A stretch of 45,174 nt of DNA. Origin: Burkholderiales bacterium. Its GTDB lineage: Bacteria; Pseudomonadota; Gammaproteobacteria; Burkholderiales; Burkholderiaceae_C. A program made the translations under genes and the position numbers. The notes beneath the pieces are model-generated. The model was not told the DNA's origin and did no database searches. It was given only the letters and a program-made list of their open reading frames with translations. Positions 1 to 10,069 of this stretch are shown here, piece after piece (position 1 is the first letter of the stretch; the number at the start of each line of letters is the position of its first letter). The stretch spans positions 1 through 45,174 of the forward strand of contig JAUVYR010000007.1 of the NCBI GenBank assembly GCA_030602985.1, given 5' to 3'.

Positions 1-1124
1 GCCAGGTCGGCGCGCTGACTGGGGGCGAGGGTGCCCCGGTCGTGCAAACCCAGTGCGCGCGCGGCGTGGACCGTGATGCCGCGCACGGCTTCCAGTGGGG
101 TGAGGCGGAAGAAGCTGCAAGCCATGTGTGCCATCAGCGGCAGCGACAGCGCGGGCGAGGTGCCAGGGTTGTGGTCGGTGGACACAGCCATGGGCACGCC
201 GGCCTCGCGCAGCGCGGTCACTGGGGGCAACTGGGTTTCGCGCAGCATGTAAAACGCGCCGGGCAACAGCACCGCCACGGTGCCGGCGGCCTTCATGGCA
301 GCCACGCCAGCCGGGCTCAGGTGTTCCAGGTGGTCGCACGAGAGCGCGCCGAAAGAGGCTGCAAGCGCTGCACCGCCCTGATCTGACAGCTGTTCCGCAT
401 GCAGTTTGACCGGTACCCCCAGGGACCGTGCCGTTTCAAACACCCGGCGTGTCTGTGCCGGGGTAAAGCCGATGGTTTCGCAGAAGGCATCGACCGCATC
501 CACCAGCCCCTGGGCATGCAAGGTCGACAGCCAGTCGCACACGGCGTCGATGTAGTCGTCCGGTCTGCCCTCGAATTCCGGGGGCAGGGCATGCGCCCCG
601 AGAAAAGTGGTGCGCACTGAGAGGCCCATTTCATCCCCCAGGCGCCGCGCCACACGCAGGCAGCGCGCCTCGGCCTCCAGTGACAGGCCGTAGCCGGACT
701 TCACCTCCAGCGTGGTCACGCCCTGCTGCCTGAGCGCCTGCGCACGGCGCACCGCCCCGGCCAGCAACGCGTCCTCGCTCGCGGCGCGGGTGGCGGCCAC
801 CGTGGAGCGGATGCCACCACCTGCCCGTGCGATCTGCTCGTAGCTGGCGCCATTCAGGCGCATCTCGGCCTCATCGGCCCGGCGCCCGCCATAGACGAGG
901 TGGGTGTGGCAATCGACCAGACCAGGGGTGAGCAGGCCACCGCCCAGGTCGTGCTCTTCGTCCACTGTCAGGCGGCCAGCAGGCAATGTGGATGCGGGGC
1001 CGACCCAGGCGATGCGTTCGCCTTCGGTCACCACAGCGCCCGATTCGATCAGGCCCCAGTCGTCGCCAGTCAACGTGACCAGACGGGCGTTGCGCCAGAG
1101 CGTCCGCGTGGGCGGGGTACTCAT
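1..1124 (-). CDS. hutI: Imidazolonepropionase, partial (3' end beyond the left window edge)
   Basis: Translating the minus strand from ATG at 1122-1124 gives an open frame to position 1 ([29 protein letters not shown]...[21 protein letters not shown]...[13 protein letters not shown]...[10 protein letters not shown]). Amidohydrolase HutI signatures; directly follows hutH. Missing from the ORF track because no stop lies inside the window. Confidence 0.95.
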   Translation of the reverse strand, partial: MSTPPTRTLWRNARLVTLTGDDWGLIESGAVVTEGERIAWVGPASTLPAGRLTVDEEHDLGGGLLTPGLVDCHTHLVYGGRRADEAEMRLNGASYEQIARAGGGIRSTVAATRAASEDALLAGAVRRAQALRQQGVTTLEVKSGYGLSLEAEARCLRVARRLGDEMGLSVRTTFLGAHALPPEFEGRPDDYIDAVCDWLSTLHAQGLVDAVDAFCETIGFTPAQTRRVFETARSLGVPVKLHAEQLSDQGGAALAASFGALSCDHLEHLSPAGVAAMKAAGTVAVLLPGAFYMLRETQLPPVTALREAGVPMAVSTDHNPGTSPALSLPLMAHMACSFFRLTPLEAVRGITVHAARALGLHDRGTLAPSQRADL

Positions 1125-1126
1125 CC

Positions 1127-2680
1127 TCAGTCTGCCCAAAGCGCAGCCAGCGCGTCCTCGTTGCCCTCGGTTGCCCGGCCTTGGACCACGAGGTGGCTGG
1201 CGGCTTCGATATCGGGCGCAAACAGGCGGTCGCGGTCATAGAACGGCACCTTCGTACGCAGGGTGGCGTGGGTCTTTTGAAGGCGAGGCGAGGTGGCCAG
1301 CGGGCGGTGGAAGTCCACCCCCTGCGCCGCAGCCAGCCATTCGATGCCCAGAATGGTGGCGGTGTTGTCGGCCATTTCGCCCAGGCGCCGCCCGGCGTAG
1401 GTGGCCATGCTCACATGGTCCTCCTGGTTGGCACTGGTGGGAAGACTGTCCACACTGGCCGGGTGGGCGTGGGATTTGTTTTCCGAGGCCAGCGCGGCAG
1501 CGGTGACGTGAGCGATCATGAATCCGCTGTTCAGTCCTGGGTTGTCCACCAGGAAGGGCGGCAACCCCGAGAGCGTGCTGTCGATCAGCAGCGCGATGCG
1601 CCGCTCGGAAATCGCCCCGATTTCGCTGATGGCCAGGGCCAGCGTGTCGGCCGCAAACGCCACCGGTTCGGCGTGGAAGTTGCCGCCGGAGAGCACTTCG
1701 CCGGTGTCGGTGAACACCAGCGGGTTATCGGTCACGGCGTTGGCCTCGATCAGCAAGGTGCGTGCGGCGTTGGCGATAAGGTCGCGGCAGGCACCCATGA
1801 CCTGAGGCTGGCAGCGCAGGCTATAGGGGTCTTGCACGCGTTCGTCGTTGTCCAGGTGCGACAGGCGAATCTGACTGCCCTGCAGCAGGTTGCGCGTCGC
1901 GGCTGCCTGAGCCATCTGGCCGGGTTGGCCGCGCACGGCATGAATGCGCGGGTCAAAGGGGGCATCGCTGCCCTTGGCCGCGTCCACGCACAAGGCACCG
2001 ATCACCGTGCCGGCTTCCAGCAGGCGCTCGGCCATGAACAGGCCATGCAGCGCCAGTGCGGTGGACACCTGGGTGCCGTTGATCAGCGCCAGCCCTTCCT
2101 TGGCCGCCAGCGTCAGCGGGGGGATGCCTGCGGTTTTCAGGACTTGAGCGGCGGGCTGCCATTCGCCTTGGTACCAGGCATCGCCTTCGCCCATGAGCGT
2201 GAGCGTCATGTGCGACAGCGGCGACAAGTCACCTGAAGCGCCCACCGAGCCTTTGACCGGAATGCGCGGGACGATCCCAGCGTTGAGCACGGCGAGCAGC
2301 GTGTCCACCACCACCGGGCGCACGCCCGAGTAGCCGCGCGCCAGACTGGCCGCCTTCATGACCATGACCAGCCGCACCGTGGCCGCGCTCATGGGGTCGC
2401 CGCAACCCACCGAATGCGAGAGGATGAGGTTGCGTTGCAGGGCTTCCAGTTGCTCGTCCGGGATGCGCGTCTTGGCCAGTTTGCCGAAGCCGGTGTTGAT
2501 GCCGTAGGCGGCATCGCCTTGATTCACGATGGCCTGGATGGTGGCGCTGGATGCGGCCATGGTGTCATAGGCCTGGGGGGGCAGGGAGGCCTGCACGGTG
2601 CCCAGCCAGACTTGACGAAGGTGGGCCAGGGTCATCTGGCCGGGTTGAATGAGTAAAGGGGTGTTCATGGTCGTCATCAT
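1127..2680 (-). CDS. hutH: Histidine ammonia-lyase
   Basis: 517 aa; [15 protein letters not shown] contains the Ala-Ser-Gly MIO cofactor motif; hut operon context. Confidence 0.98.
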   Translation of the reverse strand: MMTTMNTPLLIQPGQMTLAHLRQVWLGTVQASLPPQAYDTMAASSATIQAIVNQGDAAYGINTGFGKLAKTRIPDEQLEALQRNLILSHSVGCGDPMSAATVRLVMVMKAASLARGYSGVRPVVVDTLLAVLNAGIVPRIPVKGSVGASGDLSPLSHMTLTLMGEGDAWYQGEWQPAAQVLKTAGIPPLTLAAKEGLALINGTQVSTALALHGLFMAERLLEAGTVIGALCVDAAKGSDAPFDPRIHAVRGQPGQMAQAAATRNLLQGSQIRLSHLDNDERVQDPYSLRCQPQVMGACRDLIANAARTLLIEANAVTDNPLVFTDTGEVLSGGNFHAEPVAFAADTLALAISEIGAISERRIALLIDSTLSGLPPFLVDNPGLNSGFMIAHVTAAALASENKSHAHPASVDSLPTSANQEDHVSMATYAGRRLGEMADNTATILGIEWLAAAQGVDFHRPLATSPRLQKTHATLRTKVPFYDRDRLFAPDIEAASHLVVQGRATEGNEDALAALWAD

Positions 2681-4365
2681 GCACGCAGCATGGGTAAGTG
2701 CAAGCCCTGTTTCTGGGCGGTTTCAATGGCCAGCTCGTAGCCAGCGTCGGCATGGCGCATCACGCCCGAGCCGCAGTCGTTGACCAGCACGCGCGCCAGT
2801 CGTTCAGCCGCTGCATCGGTGCCATCGGCCACGATGACCATGCCCGAGTGTTGCGAATAGCCCATGCCCACACCACCGCCATGGTGCAAGCTGACCCAGG
2901 TGGCGCCGCCGGCGGTGTTGAGCAGGGCGTTGAGCAGCGGCCAGTCGCTGACGGCGTCGGTGCCATCGCGCATGCCTTCGGTTTCGCGGTTGGGGCTGGC
3001 CACCGAGCCGGTGTCCAGGTGGTCGCGTCCGATCACGATTGGGGCCTTGAGCTCGCCGTTCTTCACCATCTCATTGAAAGCCAGGCCGGCGCGGTGGCGC
3101 TCACCCAGGCCCAGCCAGCAGATGCGCGCGGGCAGACCCTGGAAGGCAATGCGTTCGCGCGCCATGTCCAGCCAGCGGTGGGTGTGGTGGTTGTCGGGGA
3201 AGAGCTCCTTGATTTTGGCGTCGGTCTTGTAGATGTCCTCCGGGTCGCCTGACAGGGCCACCCAACGGAACGGACCCTTGCCCTCGCAGAACAGCGGGCG
3301 AATGTAGGCGGGCACGAAGCCAGGAAAGTCGAAGGCGTTCTTCACACCCTGGTCGAAGGCCACCTGGCGGATGTTGTTGCCGTAGTCCACGGTGGGAATG
3401 CCCATGGCCTGGAAATCCAGCATGGCCTGCACATGCACGGCACAGCCTTGGGCGGCGGCTTCGGTCAGGCGCTGGTGTTGGCTCGGGTCCTGTTGGGCCG
3501 CTTTCCATTGCGCCACCGTCCAGCCGATGGGGAGGTAGCCGTTGATGAGATCGTGGGCAGAGGTCTGGTCGGTCACCAGATCGGGCTTGAGGCCACCGGC
3601 CTTGGCGCGTTTCACCAGTTCAGGCAGCACCTCTGCCGCATTGCCCAGCAACGCGATCGATACCGCCTCTTTCCTGGCGGTGTGTTCCTTGATCAGCTCC
3701 AGTGCGTGGTCGATGTCGCGTGCCTGCTTGTCCACATAGCGCGTACGCAGGCGGAAGTCGATGCTGCTCTGCTGGCACTCGATGTTCAGCGAGCATGCCC
3801 CCGCCAGCGTGGCCGCCAGCGGCTGCGCTCCACCCATGCCGCCCAGGCCCGCGGTCAGTATCCACTTGCCAGACAGGTCGTTGTGGTAGTGCTGGCGGCC
3901 AGCCTCCACAAAGGTCTCGAACGTCCCTTGCACGATGCCCTGGCTGCCGATGTAGATCCAGCTCCCGGCCGTCATCTGGCCGTACATGAACAGGCCCTTG
4001 CGGTCGAGTTCGTTGAAGTGTTCCCAGTTGGCCCACTTGGGCACCAGGTTGGAGTTGGCCAGCAGCACGCGCGGGGCGTTGGGGTGGGTCTTGAACACAC
4101 CGACCGGCTTGCCCGACTGGATCAGCAGCGACTCGTCTTCGTTGAGGGTCTTCAACGTGGCCAGGATCTGGTCAAAACAGGCCCAGTCACGGGCCGCACG
4201 CCCGATCCCGCCGTACACCACCAGGGATTGCGGGTTTTCGGCGACTTCGGGGTCCAGGTTGTTCTGGATCATCCGGTAGGCTGCTTCGGTGAGCCAGTTC
4301 TTGCAATGCAGTGTGGTGCCGCGCGGGGCGCGGATCACACGGGATGGATCGGTACGGGTTGGCAT
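2677..4365 (-). CDS. hutU: Urocanate hydratase
   Basis: 562 aa; typical urocanase sequence ([62 protein letters not shown]); 4-nt overlap with hutH. Confidence 0.98.
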   Translation of the reverse strand: MPTRTDPSRVIRAPRGTTLHCKNWLTEAAYRMIQNNLDPEVAENPQSLVVYGGIGRAARDWACFDQILATLKTLNEDESLLIQSGKPVGVFKTHPNAPRVLLANSNLVPKWANWEHFNELDRKGLFMYGQMTAGSWIYIGSQGIVQGTFETFVEAGRQHYHNDLSGKWILTAGLGGMGGAQPLAATLAGACSLNIECQQSSIDFRLRTRYVDKQARDIDHALELIKEHTARKEAVSIALLGNAAEVLPELVKRAKAGGLKPDLVTDQTSAHDLINGYLPIGWTVAQWKAAQQDPSQHQRLTEAAAQGCAVHVQAMLDFQAMGIPTVDYGNNIRQVAFDQGVKNAFDFPGFVPAYIRPLFCEGKGPFRWVALSGDPEDIYKTDAKIKELFPDNHHTHRWLDMARERIAFQGLPARICWLGLGERHRAGLAFNEMVKNGELKAPIVIGRDHLDTGSVASPNRETEGMRDGTDAVSDWPLLNALLNTAGGATWVSLHHGGGVGMGYSQHSGMVIVADGTDAAAERLARVLVNDCGSGVMRHADAGYELAIETAQKQGLHLPMLRA

Positions 4366-4387
4366 CGAATCTCCTTCATGGATCTAA

Positions 4388-4399
4388 ATGTATATACAT
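4388..4399. promoter_or_regulatory. Putative HutC operator (perfect palindrome ATGTATATACAT)
   Basis: 12-bp perfect palindrome in the hutU-hutC divergent intergenic region, with a TGTATATACA core like known HutC-type GntR operators. Confidence 0.65.
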
Positions 4400-4464
4400 T
4401 ATGAAGACGAATTTTGGTTTTCGTCAATACAATTGGCGTACATCTTGTTTCTTTCGTTTCCCAC

Positions 4465-5166
4465 ATGCCCACTTCCTTGCCGGCTTACCAACAGATCAAA
4501 GACCATGTGCTGGCTCAGATTCATGCCGGTGTCTGGAAGGAGGGTGACGCCATTCCTGCCGAGGAAGCGTTGGCGAGGCATTTCGGCGTCTCGCGCATGA
4601 CCGTGAACCGGGCGATCCGCGAACTCAGCGACGAGCAGATCGTCGTGCGGATACAGGGATCAGGCACCTACGTGGCGCAACAGAAGTACCAGTCCACGCT
4701 GGTCGAGATCCGCAACATCGCTGAAGAAATCAGGGCGCGCGGTCATCGCCATCACAGTGAATTGCATCGGCTGGAGCGGGTGCGGGCCAACGTGATGCAG
4801 GCCCGCCGCTTTGAACGTCCAGTGGGGGCGTGGCTGTTTCGCTCAGTGATCGTGCATTTCGAGAACGGGCTGGCCATTCAAGTGGAGGATCGCCATGTCA
4901 ACCCCCAGGTGGCCCCAGACTATCTGAACCAGGATTTTTCCAGTCAGACACCGAATGCCTACCTCATGCGGGTGGCTCCGCTCCAAGGGGTGAGCTTTGA
5001 AATCGAAGCCTGCCACCCTCCTGAGGACTGGGCCCGCCTGTTGAGCATGGAGCCCACGGAACCCTGTCTGGTGCTGCATCGGCAAACGCATTCCATGGGG
5101 CAGGTGGCCTCTTGTGCCTCCATGTGGCATCCGGCCTCGCGTTATCGATTCACCGGACGTTTTTGA
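4465..5166 (+). CDS. hutC: Histidine utilization repressor, GntR family (HutC)
   Basis: GntR wHTH (QQIKDHVLAQIHAGVWKEGDAIPAEEALARHFGVSRMTVNRAIRELSDEQIVVRIQGSGTYVA) plus UTRA domain; divergent from hutU. The ORF track starts at 4414; ATG at 4465 is more likely. Confidence 0.95.
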   Translation: MPTSLPAYQQIKDHVLAQIHAGVWKEGDAIPAEEALARHFGVSRMTVNRAIRELSDEQIVVRIQGSGTYVAQQKYQSTLVEIRNIAEEIRARGHRHHSELHRLERVRANVMQARRFERPVGAWLFRSVIVHFENGLAIQVEDRHVNPQVAPDYLNQDFSSQTPNAYLMRVAPLQGVSFEIEACHPPEDWARLLSMEPTEPCLVLHRQTHSMGQVASCASMWHPASRYRFTGRF

Positions 5167-5176
5167 GGCGAAGCGA

Positions 5177-6244
5177 TCAGCGCACCACCAGACGCGGACC
5201 ATCCAAGCCGGCAGCGGTGATTTCACCGACATCGGCAGCCGCAGCAAACCCATGGCGCTGGAAAACCGCCAATACCGCATGGACCGCATCCGGGGCGCAG
5301 GCCACGAGCAGCCCGCCACTGGTCTGTGGGTCGGTCAGCAAGGCCTGATCGATGGCGTCACGCCCCTCTTGTAACTGCACTTCGTGCCCGAAGGCGGCCC
5401 AGTTCCGGCCGGAGGCACCGGTCACCATGCCTCGAGCAGCCCACTCGCGCACACCCGGCAGCAGGGGCACACGGGCCATGTCCAGTTGAATGCAGGCCTT
5501 GGCCCCGCGCGCCATTTCCAGGGCGTGTCCAGCCAGACCAAAGCCGGTCACATCGGTCAGGGCGTGGACACCATCGAGGGCGGCCAGTTCTGGCCCGGGC
5601 GTATTGAGCTGGGTGGTGTTGGCGATCATCTGCGCATAGCCTTCCGGGTCAAGCGCGTCTTTTTTCAGGGCGGCCGACATCACGCCCACACCGAGAGGTT
5701 TGCCCAGGATGAGTCGGTCACCCACTTGCGCATCGGCATTGCGCTTGACGCGTTTCGGATGCACCAGCCCCAGGGCCACCAGTCCGTAAATCGGTTCCAC
5801 CGAATCGATGGTGTGTCCTCCGGCAATCGGGATGCCTGCTTCACGACAGACCGATTGTCCGCCTTCCAGAATCTTGCCAATCGTCTCGATCGGCAGCACA
5901 CTCACCGGCATGCCCACCAGCGCGAGCGCCATGATGGGTGTGCCGCCCATGGCGTAAACGTCGCTGATCGCATTGGTGGCAGCAATGCGGCCAAAGTCAA
6001 ATGGATCATCCACGATGGGCATGAAGAAATCGGTGGTGGCGATCAGCGCTTGATCGTCATTCAGCTGGTAAACCGCAGCATCGTCGGCCGTTTCAATGCC
6101 CACCAGCAGTTGCGGCGGAATGGGCATCGCCGTGGTCGTTTTGAGGATTTCGCTCAACACGCCAGGGGCTATCTTGCAGCCGCAACCTCCTCCGTGGGAC
6201 AGGCTGGTCAGTCGAGGGGTGGGAGAATGAAGAGGAGCATTCAT
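5177..6244 (-). CDS. selD: Selenide, water dikinase (SelD/SenC-type selenophosphate synthetase)
   Basis: SHGGGCGCKIAPGVL (catalytic Cys/Lys motif), TTDFFMPIVDDPFDFGRIAATNAISDVYAMGG, LTDVTGFGLAGH, TDPQTSGGLLVA. ATG at 6244, 2 nt past the upstream senB-like stop. Confidence 0.95.
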   Translation of the reverse strand: MNAPLHSPTPRLTSLSHGGGCGCKIAPGVLSEILKTTTAMPIPPQLLVGIETADDAAVYQLNDDQALIATTDFFMPIVDDPFDFGRIAATNAISDVYAMGGTPIMALALVGMPVSVLPIETIGKILEGGQSVCREAGIPIAGGHTIDSVEPIYGLVALGLVHPKRVKRNADAQVGDRLILGKPLGVGVMSAALKKDALDPEGYAQMIANTTQLNTPGPELAALDGVHALTDVTGFGLAGHALEMARGAKACIQLDMARVPLLPGVREWAARGMVTGASGRNWAAFGHEVQLQEGRDAIDQALLTDPQTSGGLLVACAPDAVHAVLAVFQRHGFAAAADVGEITAAGLDGPRLVVR

Positions 6245-6246
6245 GT

Positions 6247-7350
6247 TCAACAAGGAGTGGGGTCGTTCAATACATCAGCCAGGACGGTCCGGAGTGCATG
6301 CGCCTCGGTTTCAGGCAAAAACAGGACCGCCCGTTGATCACATTGTGCGTGTAAAGTCGACCACAGGTCTGCATGGGCGTTTCCTGGGCCCTTGAGGGAG
6401 TCGTGGCATGCTCGCAGCAACTGAGTGGCTACTTGCGCATCACCCCAGGGGAAATAGCCTGCGTAGTCTGCCCCCAGCATGCCCACATTGCCGGATACCC
6501 GCGATGCCACGACAGCGGTTCCACTCGTCACCGCTTCCATGATCACATGGGCTCCGCCTTCCATGCGACTGGGGTGTAGCAGCAGGTGCGCTCTCTGGAT
6601 GCGTGACCGAGCCTGGGCGTGGGTCACGCCCCCCAGCCAGCGATAGTGGGGGCATAGTCGGGCGGTCTCCGCCGCTGCTTCGGCCAGTGTCGGGTCCAGT
6701 CCCAGCCCCAGGTGGGCGATACGAATACCATCCTCCGGCTTCAGCCGCCGCGCGATGTCAAATACCGTCTGAGGCGATTTTTCCTCACGCAAATGGCCCG
6801 CCACCACCACATTGAGCCAACGGCGGGTTTTGGTCAGGGGCTGGCGGGCTGTGCTGGACTGGTAGACCACCCGGGCTTTAGACCGCCAGGTGGGTGGCAG
6901 GCTTTGCAGCCCGTCTTCCTGCAGCACGATCAGCCGCTGGGCATGCCGCAGCGATGCCTGGGCCTGCATGTCGGTCTCAATATCGCGGTACAGGTCCGTC
7001 CCCGTCAGGGCCACGATCAGGCAGCGGTGAGGGTGCTTCAGGTGCCAGGCGTCTATCGATGCGGCCGACCGCCGGGCGTGCAAGGCAAGCAATACATCAT
7101 CGTGCATGGCCTGATCGGGAGAGTCAGGCCAGGATTGCACCAGCCTGACCCGATATTCCTTTGACAGCTGGTGGGCCCAGCGGCGAGCCGTCTGCCAGTT
7201 GCCATTGTTGGCGTCGGCCAGAGCTGGCGTCACGATGCAGACAGTGGTTACAGCCTTCCGACCTTTCATGTCAGCCATTTTGACCGAAACCTGTCCGAAG
7301 AAAGGCAAAGGCTGCCTCACTCTTCGATTGGGCATGTTCATGATGCTCAA
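6247..7350 (-). CDS. senB: Putative selenosugar synthase SenB (TIGR04348-type glycosyltransferase)
   Basis: CIVTPALADANNGNWQTARRWAHQL N-terminus, LIVALTGTDLYRD, VVAGHLREEKSPQTVFDIARRL, LLLHPSRMEGGAHVIMEAVTSGTAVVASRVSGNVGMLG (GT-B/GT4-like). Directly upstream of and tightly coupled to selD. The track start at 7350 is a TTG; the true start may lie further downstream. Confidence 0.8.
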   Translation of the reverse strand: MSIMNMPNRRVRQPLPFFGQVSVKMADMKGRKAVTTVCIVTPALADANNGNWQTARRWAHQLSKEYRVRLVQSWPDSPDQAMHDDVLLALHARRSAASIDAWHLKHPHRCLIVALTGTDLYRDIETDMQAQASLRHAQRLIVLQEDGLQSLPPTWRSKARVVYQSSTARQPLTKTRRWLNVVVAGHLREEKSPQTVFDIARRLKPEDGIRIAHLGLGLDPTLAEAAAETARLCPHYRWLGGVTHAQARSRIQRAHLLLHPSRMEGGAHVIMEAVTSGTAVVASRVSGNVGMLGADYAGYFPWGDAQVATQLLRACHDSLKGPGNAHADLWSTLHAQCDQRAVLFLPETEAHALRTVLADVLNDPTPC

Positions 7351-7469
7351 TCAGGTGGATGAGGGCTCCCGCCGGAGAGGCCCTGGCCTGATCAAGTCGA
7401 ATCGAATTGCGTTCTAATTCCTAGCGGAATGCCCTTTTGCCCATTCCTCCTTTTCAAACTGGAACACTC

Positions 7470-8354
7470 ATGCTTTCTTTAAACAAGCTATCCACCTCAC
7501 GCCGTGCCTTGATGGCATTCGGTATGGCGTCGGCCTTGGCCCTGTCCGGTCAGGCCTGGGCGCAATCCGGCAATGTGTTGCGCGTCACCACCATTCCCGA
7601 AGAAGCCGCGACCGAGCAAATTCGCAAGTTCACCCCGCTGGCCAACTACCTCAGTCAGGCACTGGGCATGCGCGTGGAATTCAACCCGGTCAACGACTAC
7701 CCCGCTGCCGTGGAGGCCCTGGTCAACAAGCGTGTGGATCTGGTCTGGTTCGGTGGCTTCACCCATGTGCAGGCCAATCGCCGCTCGGGTGGCCGGATCG
7801 TGCCCTTGGCGCAGCGCGAGGAAGACACCCGCTTCCAATCCGTCTTCATTGCCCGCACGAATTCCGGCATCACTTCTTTGAATGATCTGCGTGGCCGACA
7901 GGTTTCCTTCGGTTCGCCCAGCAGCACGTCTGGCCACCTGATGCCGCGCAGCTTCCTGCTCGCCGCCGGTATCGAGCCCGAGCGCGACTTCCGTCGCGTC
8001 GCCTTCAGTGGCGCGCATGACGCCACCATCGCTGCCGTCGTGAGTGGCCGTGTGGACGCCGCCGCCCTGGACATCACGGTGTGGCGCATGTTTGTCGAGC
8101 AAAACCGTGTCGACACCCAGCAGGTGAACGTGTTCTACACCACGCCACCATTCTTCAACTACAACTGGTCGGTGCACGCCGACATGCCGGCTGACCTGCA
8201 GCAGCGCATCAAGAACGCGTTGCTGGCGCTGGACCCGGCCAACCCCGAGCACGCGGAAATTCTGCGTCTGAACCGGGCGACCCGTTATGTGCCGACCCAG
8301 CCCGAAAACTACCGGGGCCTGGAAGAGGCGGCGCGCAGCGCGGGTCTTCTCTGA
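7470..8354 (+). CDS. PhnD-like periplasmic substrate-binding protein, probably of the putative selenate/selenium ABC transporter group
   Basis: Signal peptide (RRALMAFGMASALALSGQAWAQS), then LRVTTIPEEAATEQIRKFTPLANYLSQALGMRVEFNPVNDYPAAVEALVNKRVDLVWFGGFTHVQA; PhnD-type fold; divergent from the senB-selD pair. Track start 7437 is an alternative TTG; ATG at 7470 preferred. Confidence 0.8.
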   Translation: MLSLNKLSTSRRALMAFGMASALALSGQAWAQSGNVLRVTTIPEEAATEQIRKFTPLANYLSQALGMRVEFNPVNDYPAAVEALVNKRVDLVWFGGFTHVQANRRSGGRIVPLAQREEDTRFQSVFIARTNSGITSLNDLRGRQVSFGSPSSTSGHLMPRSFLLAAGIEPERDFRRVAFSGAHDATIAAVVSGRVDAAALDITVWRMFVEQNRVDTQQVNVFYTTPPFFNYNWSVHADMPADLQQRIKNALLALDPANPEHAEILRLNRATRYVPTQPENYRGLEEAARSAGLL

Positions 8355-8382
8355 TGGCCTCTGAACCCAAGCGTTTCACGTT

Positions 8383-9213
8383 TTGAACATCGAGCTGGAT
8401 CAAGTCATCGCCGCGCACCCGGCGGCCCGGCCGGGGGTCACCCCTGCGCTGCGCCAGATCTCTCTGCAGATCGGTGCCGGTGAGCAGGTGGCCATCATCG
8501 GGCCGTCTGGTGCGGGCAAGACCACGCTGCTGCAAGTGCTCTGCTGCGGATTGCCACCCCGGCATGGCCGTTTCATGCTGGACGGGCAATCGCCCTGGAC
8601 GCTGTCCAGACATGCCTTGCAGCGCTTGCGGGGACAGCTGTTTCTGGCCCCTCAGGTGCCGCCGTTGCCACCGCGTCAACGCGTGGTCACGGCGGTGCTG
8701 GCCGCACGTTTGCCTGCCATGGGTTTCTGGGCCAGTGTCCGGTCGCTCATCTACCCGGCGGACATCCCCGCCGCCTTCGAGGCGCTGGATCGGTTCGATC
8801 TGGGCGAGAAGCTGTTTGAGCGCGTCGACCGCCTGTCAGGCGGTGAGCGCCAGCGCGTGGGGCTGGCCCGCGCGTTGCTGGCCCCGGCGCGTTTCTGGCT
8901 GGTGGACGAGCCCTTGTCGGCGCTGGACCCGAGCCGCTCCCGTCAGGCCATCGAGACGCTGACCCAGGAAGCCCAGGCCCGAGGGGTGACGCTGGTGGCG
9001 ACGCTGCATCAGGTGGATCGTGCCCTGGCGCACTTTCCACGCATCATCGGCTTGCGCGATGGGCAGGTCGCTTTCGATCTGCCCGCTGCTGAAGTGACCC
9101 GCGAGCGGCTGGCCCGGCTCTACGACCAGTACGAGCACGAACTTCGGGGTGAGATGGCGGCGCCCATCGAGCCCGACGCCATGCCCGCTCCGGTGGTCAT
9201 GCACTGTCGCTGA
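8383..9213 (+). CDS. ABC transporter ATP-binding protein, PhnC-like
   Basis: Walker A GPSGAGKTT, signature LSGGERQRVGLARALL, Walker B FWLVDEPLSALDP; TTG start. Confidence 0.92.
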   Translation: MNIELDQVIAAHPAARPGVTPALRQISLQIGAGEQVAIIGPSGAGKTTLLQVLCCGLPPRHGRFMLDGQSPWTLSRHALQRLRGQLFLAPQVPPLPPRQRVVTAVLAARLPAMGFWASVRSLIYPADIPAAFEALDRFDLGEKLFERVDRLSGGERQRVGLARALLAPARFWLVDEPLSALDPSRSRQAIETLTQEAQARGVTLVATLHQVDRALAHFPRIIGLRDGQVAFDLPAAEVTRERLARLYDQYEHELRGEMAAPIEPDAMPAPVVMHCR

Positions 9214-9220
9214 CCGTCTG

Positions 9221-10069
9221 ATGGTCGCACCTCCGCTGGCTCCTGCAGGCAAGGCACCCCTGGATCGCGATCCGGCCTGGTGGCCGCGCCTGTTCTGGAT
9301 CAGTGCAGCGTTGGTGCTGATGTGGCCCCTGCTGGTGGCCACGGAATTCCGTCCCTGGGTCTTTTTCGAACCCGAGAACCTGCAGGTGAGTGCCCACTTC
9401 ATCGGTAGCTTCTGGCCGCTTGCCTACGACCGGGAATTCATGACCATGGTGCTGCGCGAGTCCTGGCGCACCATCGCCATCGCCACGGCAGGCATGACGC
9501 TCGCGTTGGTGATTGCCATTCCCCTGACTTTGCTCAACACCCGGGTGTTGTCCATCTCCGCACTGTCTGGCCGCATGGCGGTGGGCCCTCGTTGGCTGCG
9601 TCAGCTGATCCGCTGGTTGCTCATCCTCTTGCGCAGCATTCCCGAGCTGGTCTGGGCGCTGGTGTTCGTGCGCGTGGTGGGTCTGGGGCCAACAGCTGGC
9701 GTGCTCGCCATCGCCCTGACTTATGGAGGGATGCTGGGCAAGGTCTATGGTGAAATTCTGGAAAGTGGCGAAACCCACTCCACCGAAACCCTGCTGCGCA
9801 ACGGCAGCGGGCGTTTGCAGGCTTTCCTGTTTGCCTTGTTGCCCACCAACGCCGCCGAACTGACCAGCTACACCGTCTACCGCTGGGAATGCGCCATCCG
9901 TTCCACCGTGGTGTTGGGTTTTGTGGGCGCCGGAGGGCTGGGGCAGCAGCTGGATAACTCCATGCGCATGTTCAATGGCGGCGAAGTGGCCACCATGTTG
10001 ATTGTTTTCATCCTGCTGGTGGCCTTTGCGGACCGGGTCAGCGCAGGGCTGCGCAAGGCGCTGGGGTGA
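9221..10069 (+). CDS. ABC transporter permease, PhnE-like (first)
   Basis: Several TM segments and a permease EAA-type loop (VVGLGPTAGVLAIALTYGGMLGKVYGEILESGE...). ATG at 9221 follows the ATPase stop; the track start at 9149 overlaps the ATPase. Confidence 0.9.
   Translation: MVAPPLAPAGKAPLDRDPAWWPRLFWISAALVLMWPLLVATEFRPWVFFEPENLQVSAHFIGSFWPLAYDREFMTMVLRESWRTIAIATAGMTLALVIAIPLTLLNTRVLSISALSGRMAVGPRWLRQLIRWLLILLRSIPELVWALVFVRVVGLGPTAGVLAIALTYGGMLGKVYGEILESGETHSTETLLRNGSGRLQAFLFALLPTNAAELTSYTVYRWECAIRSTVVLGFVGAGGLGQQLDNSMRMFNGGEVATMLIVFILLVAFADRVSAGLRKALG

Noticed and set aside
1181-2236. 351-aa plus-strand ORF over hutH
   Set aside because: Antisense shadow of histidine ammonia-lyase.
5177-6244. 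Selenocysteine-containing SelD
   Set aside because: The catalytic position reads as Cys (GGGCGCK) with no in-frame TGA, so no recoding is needed.
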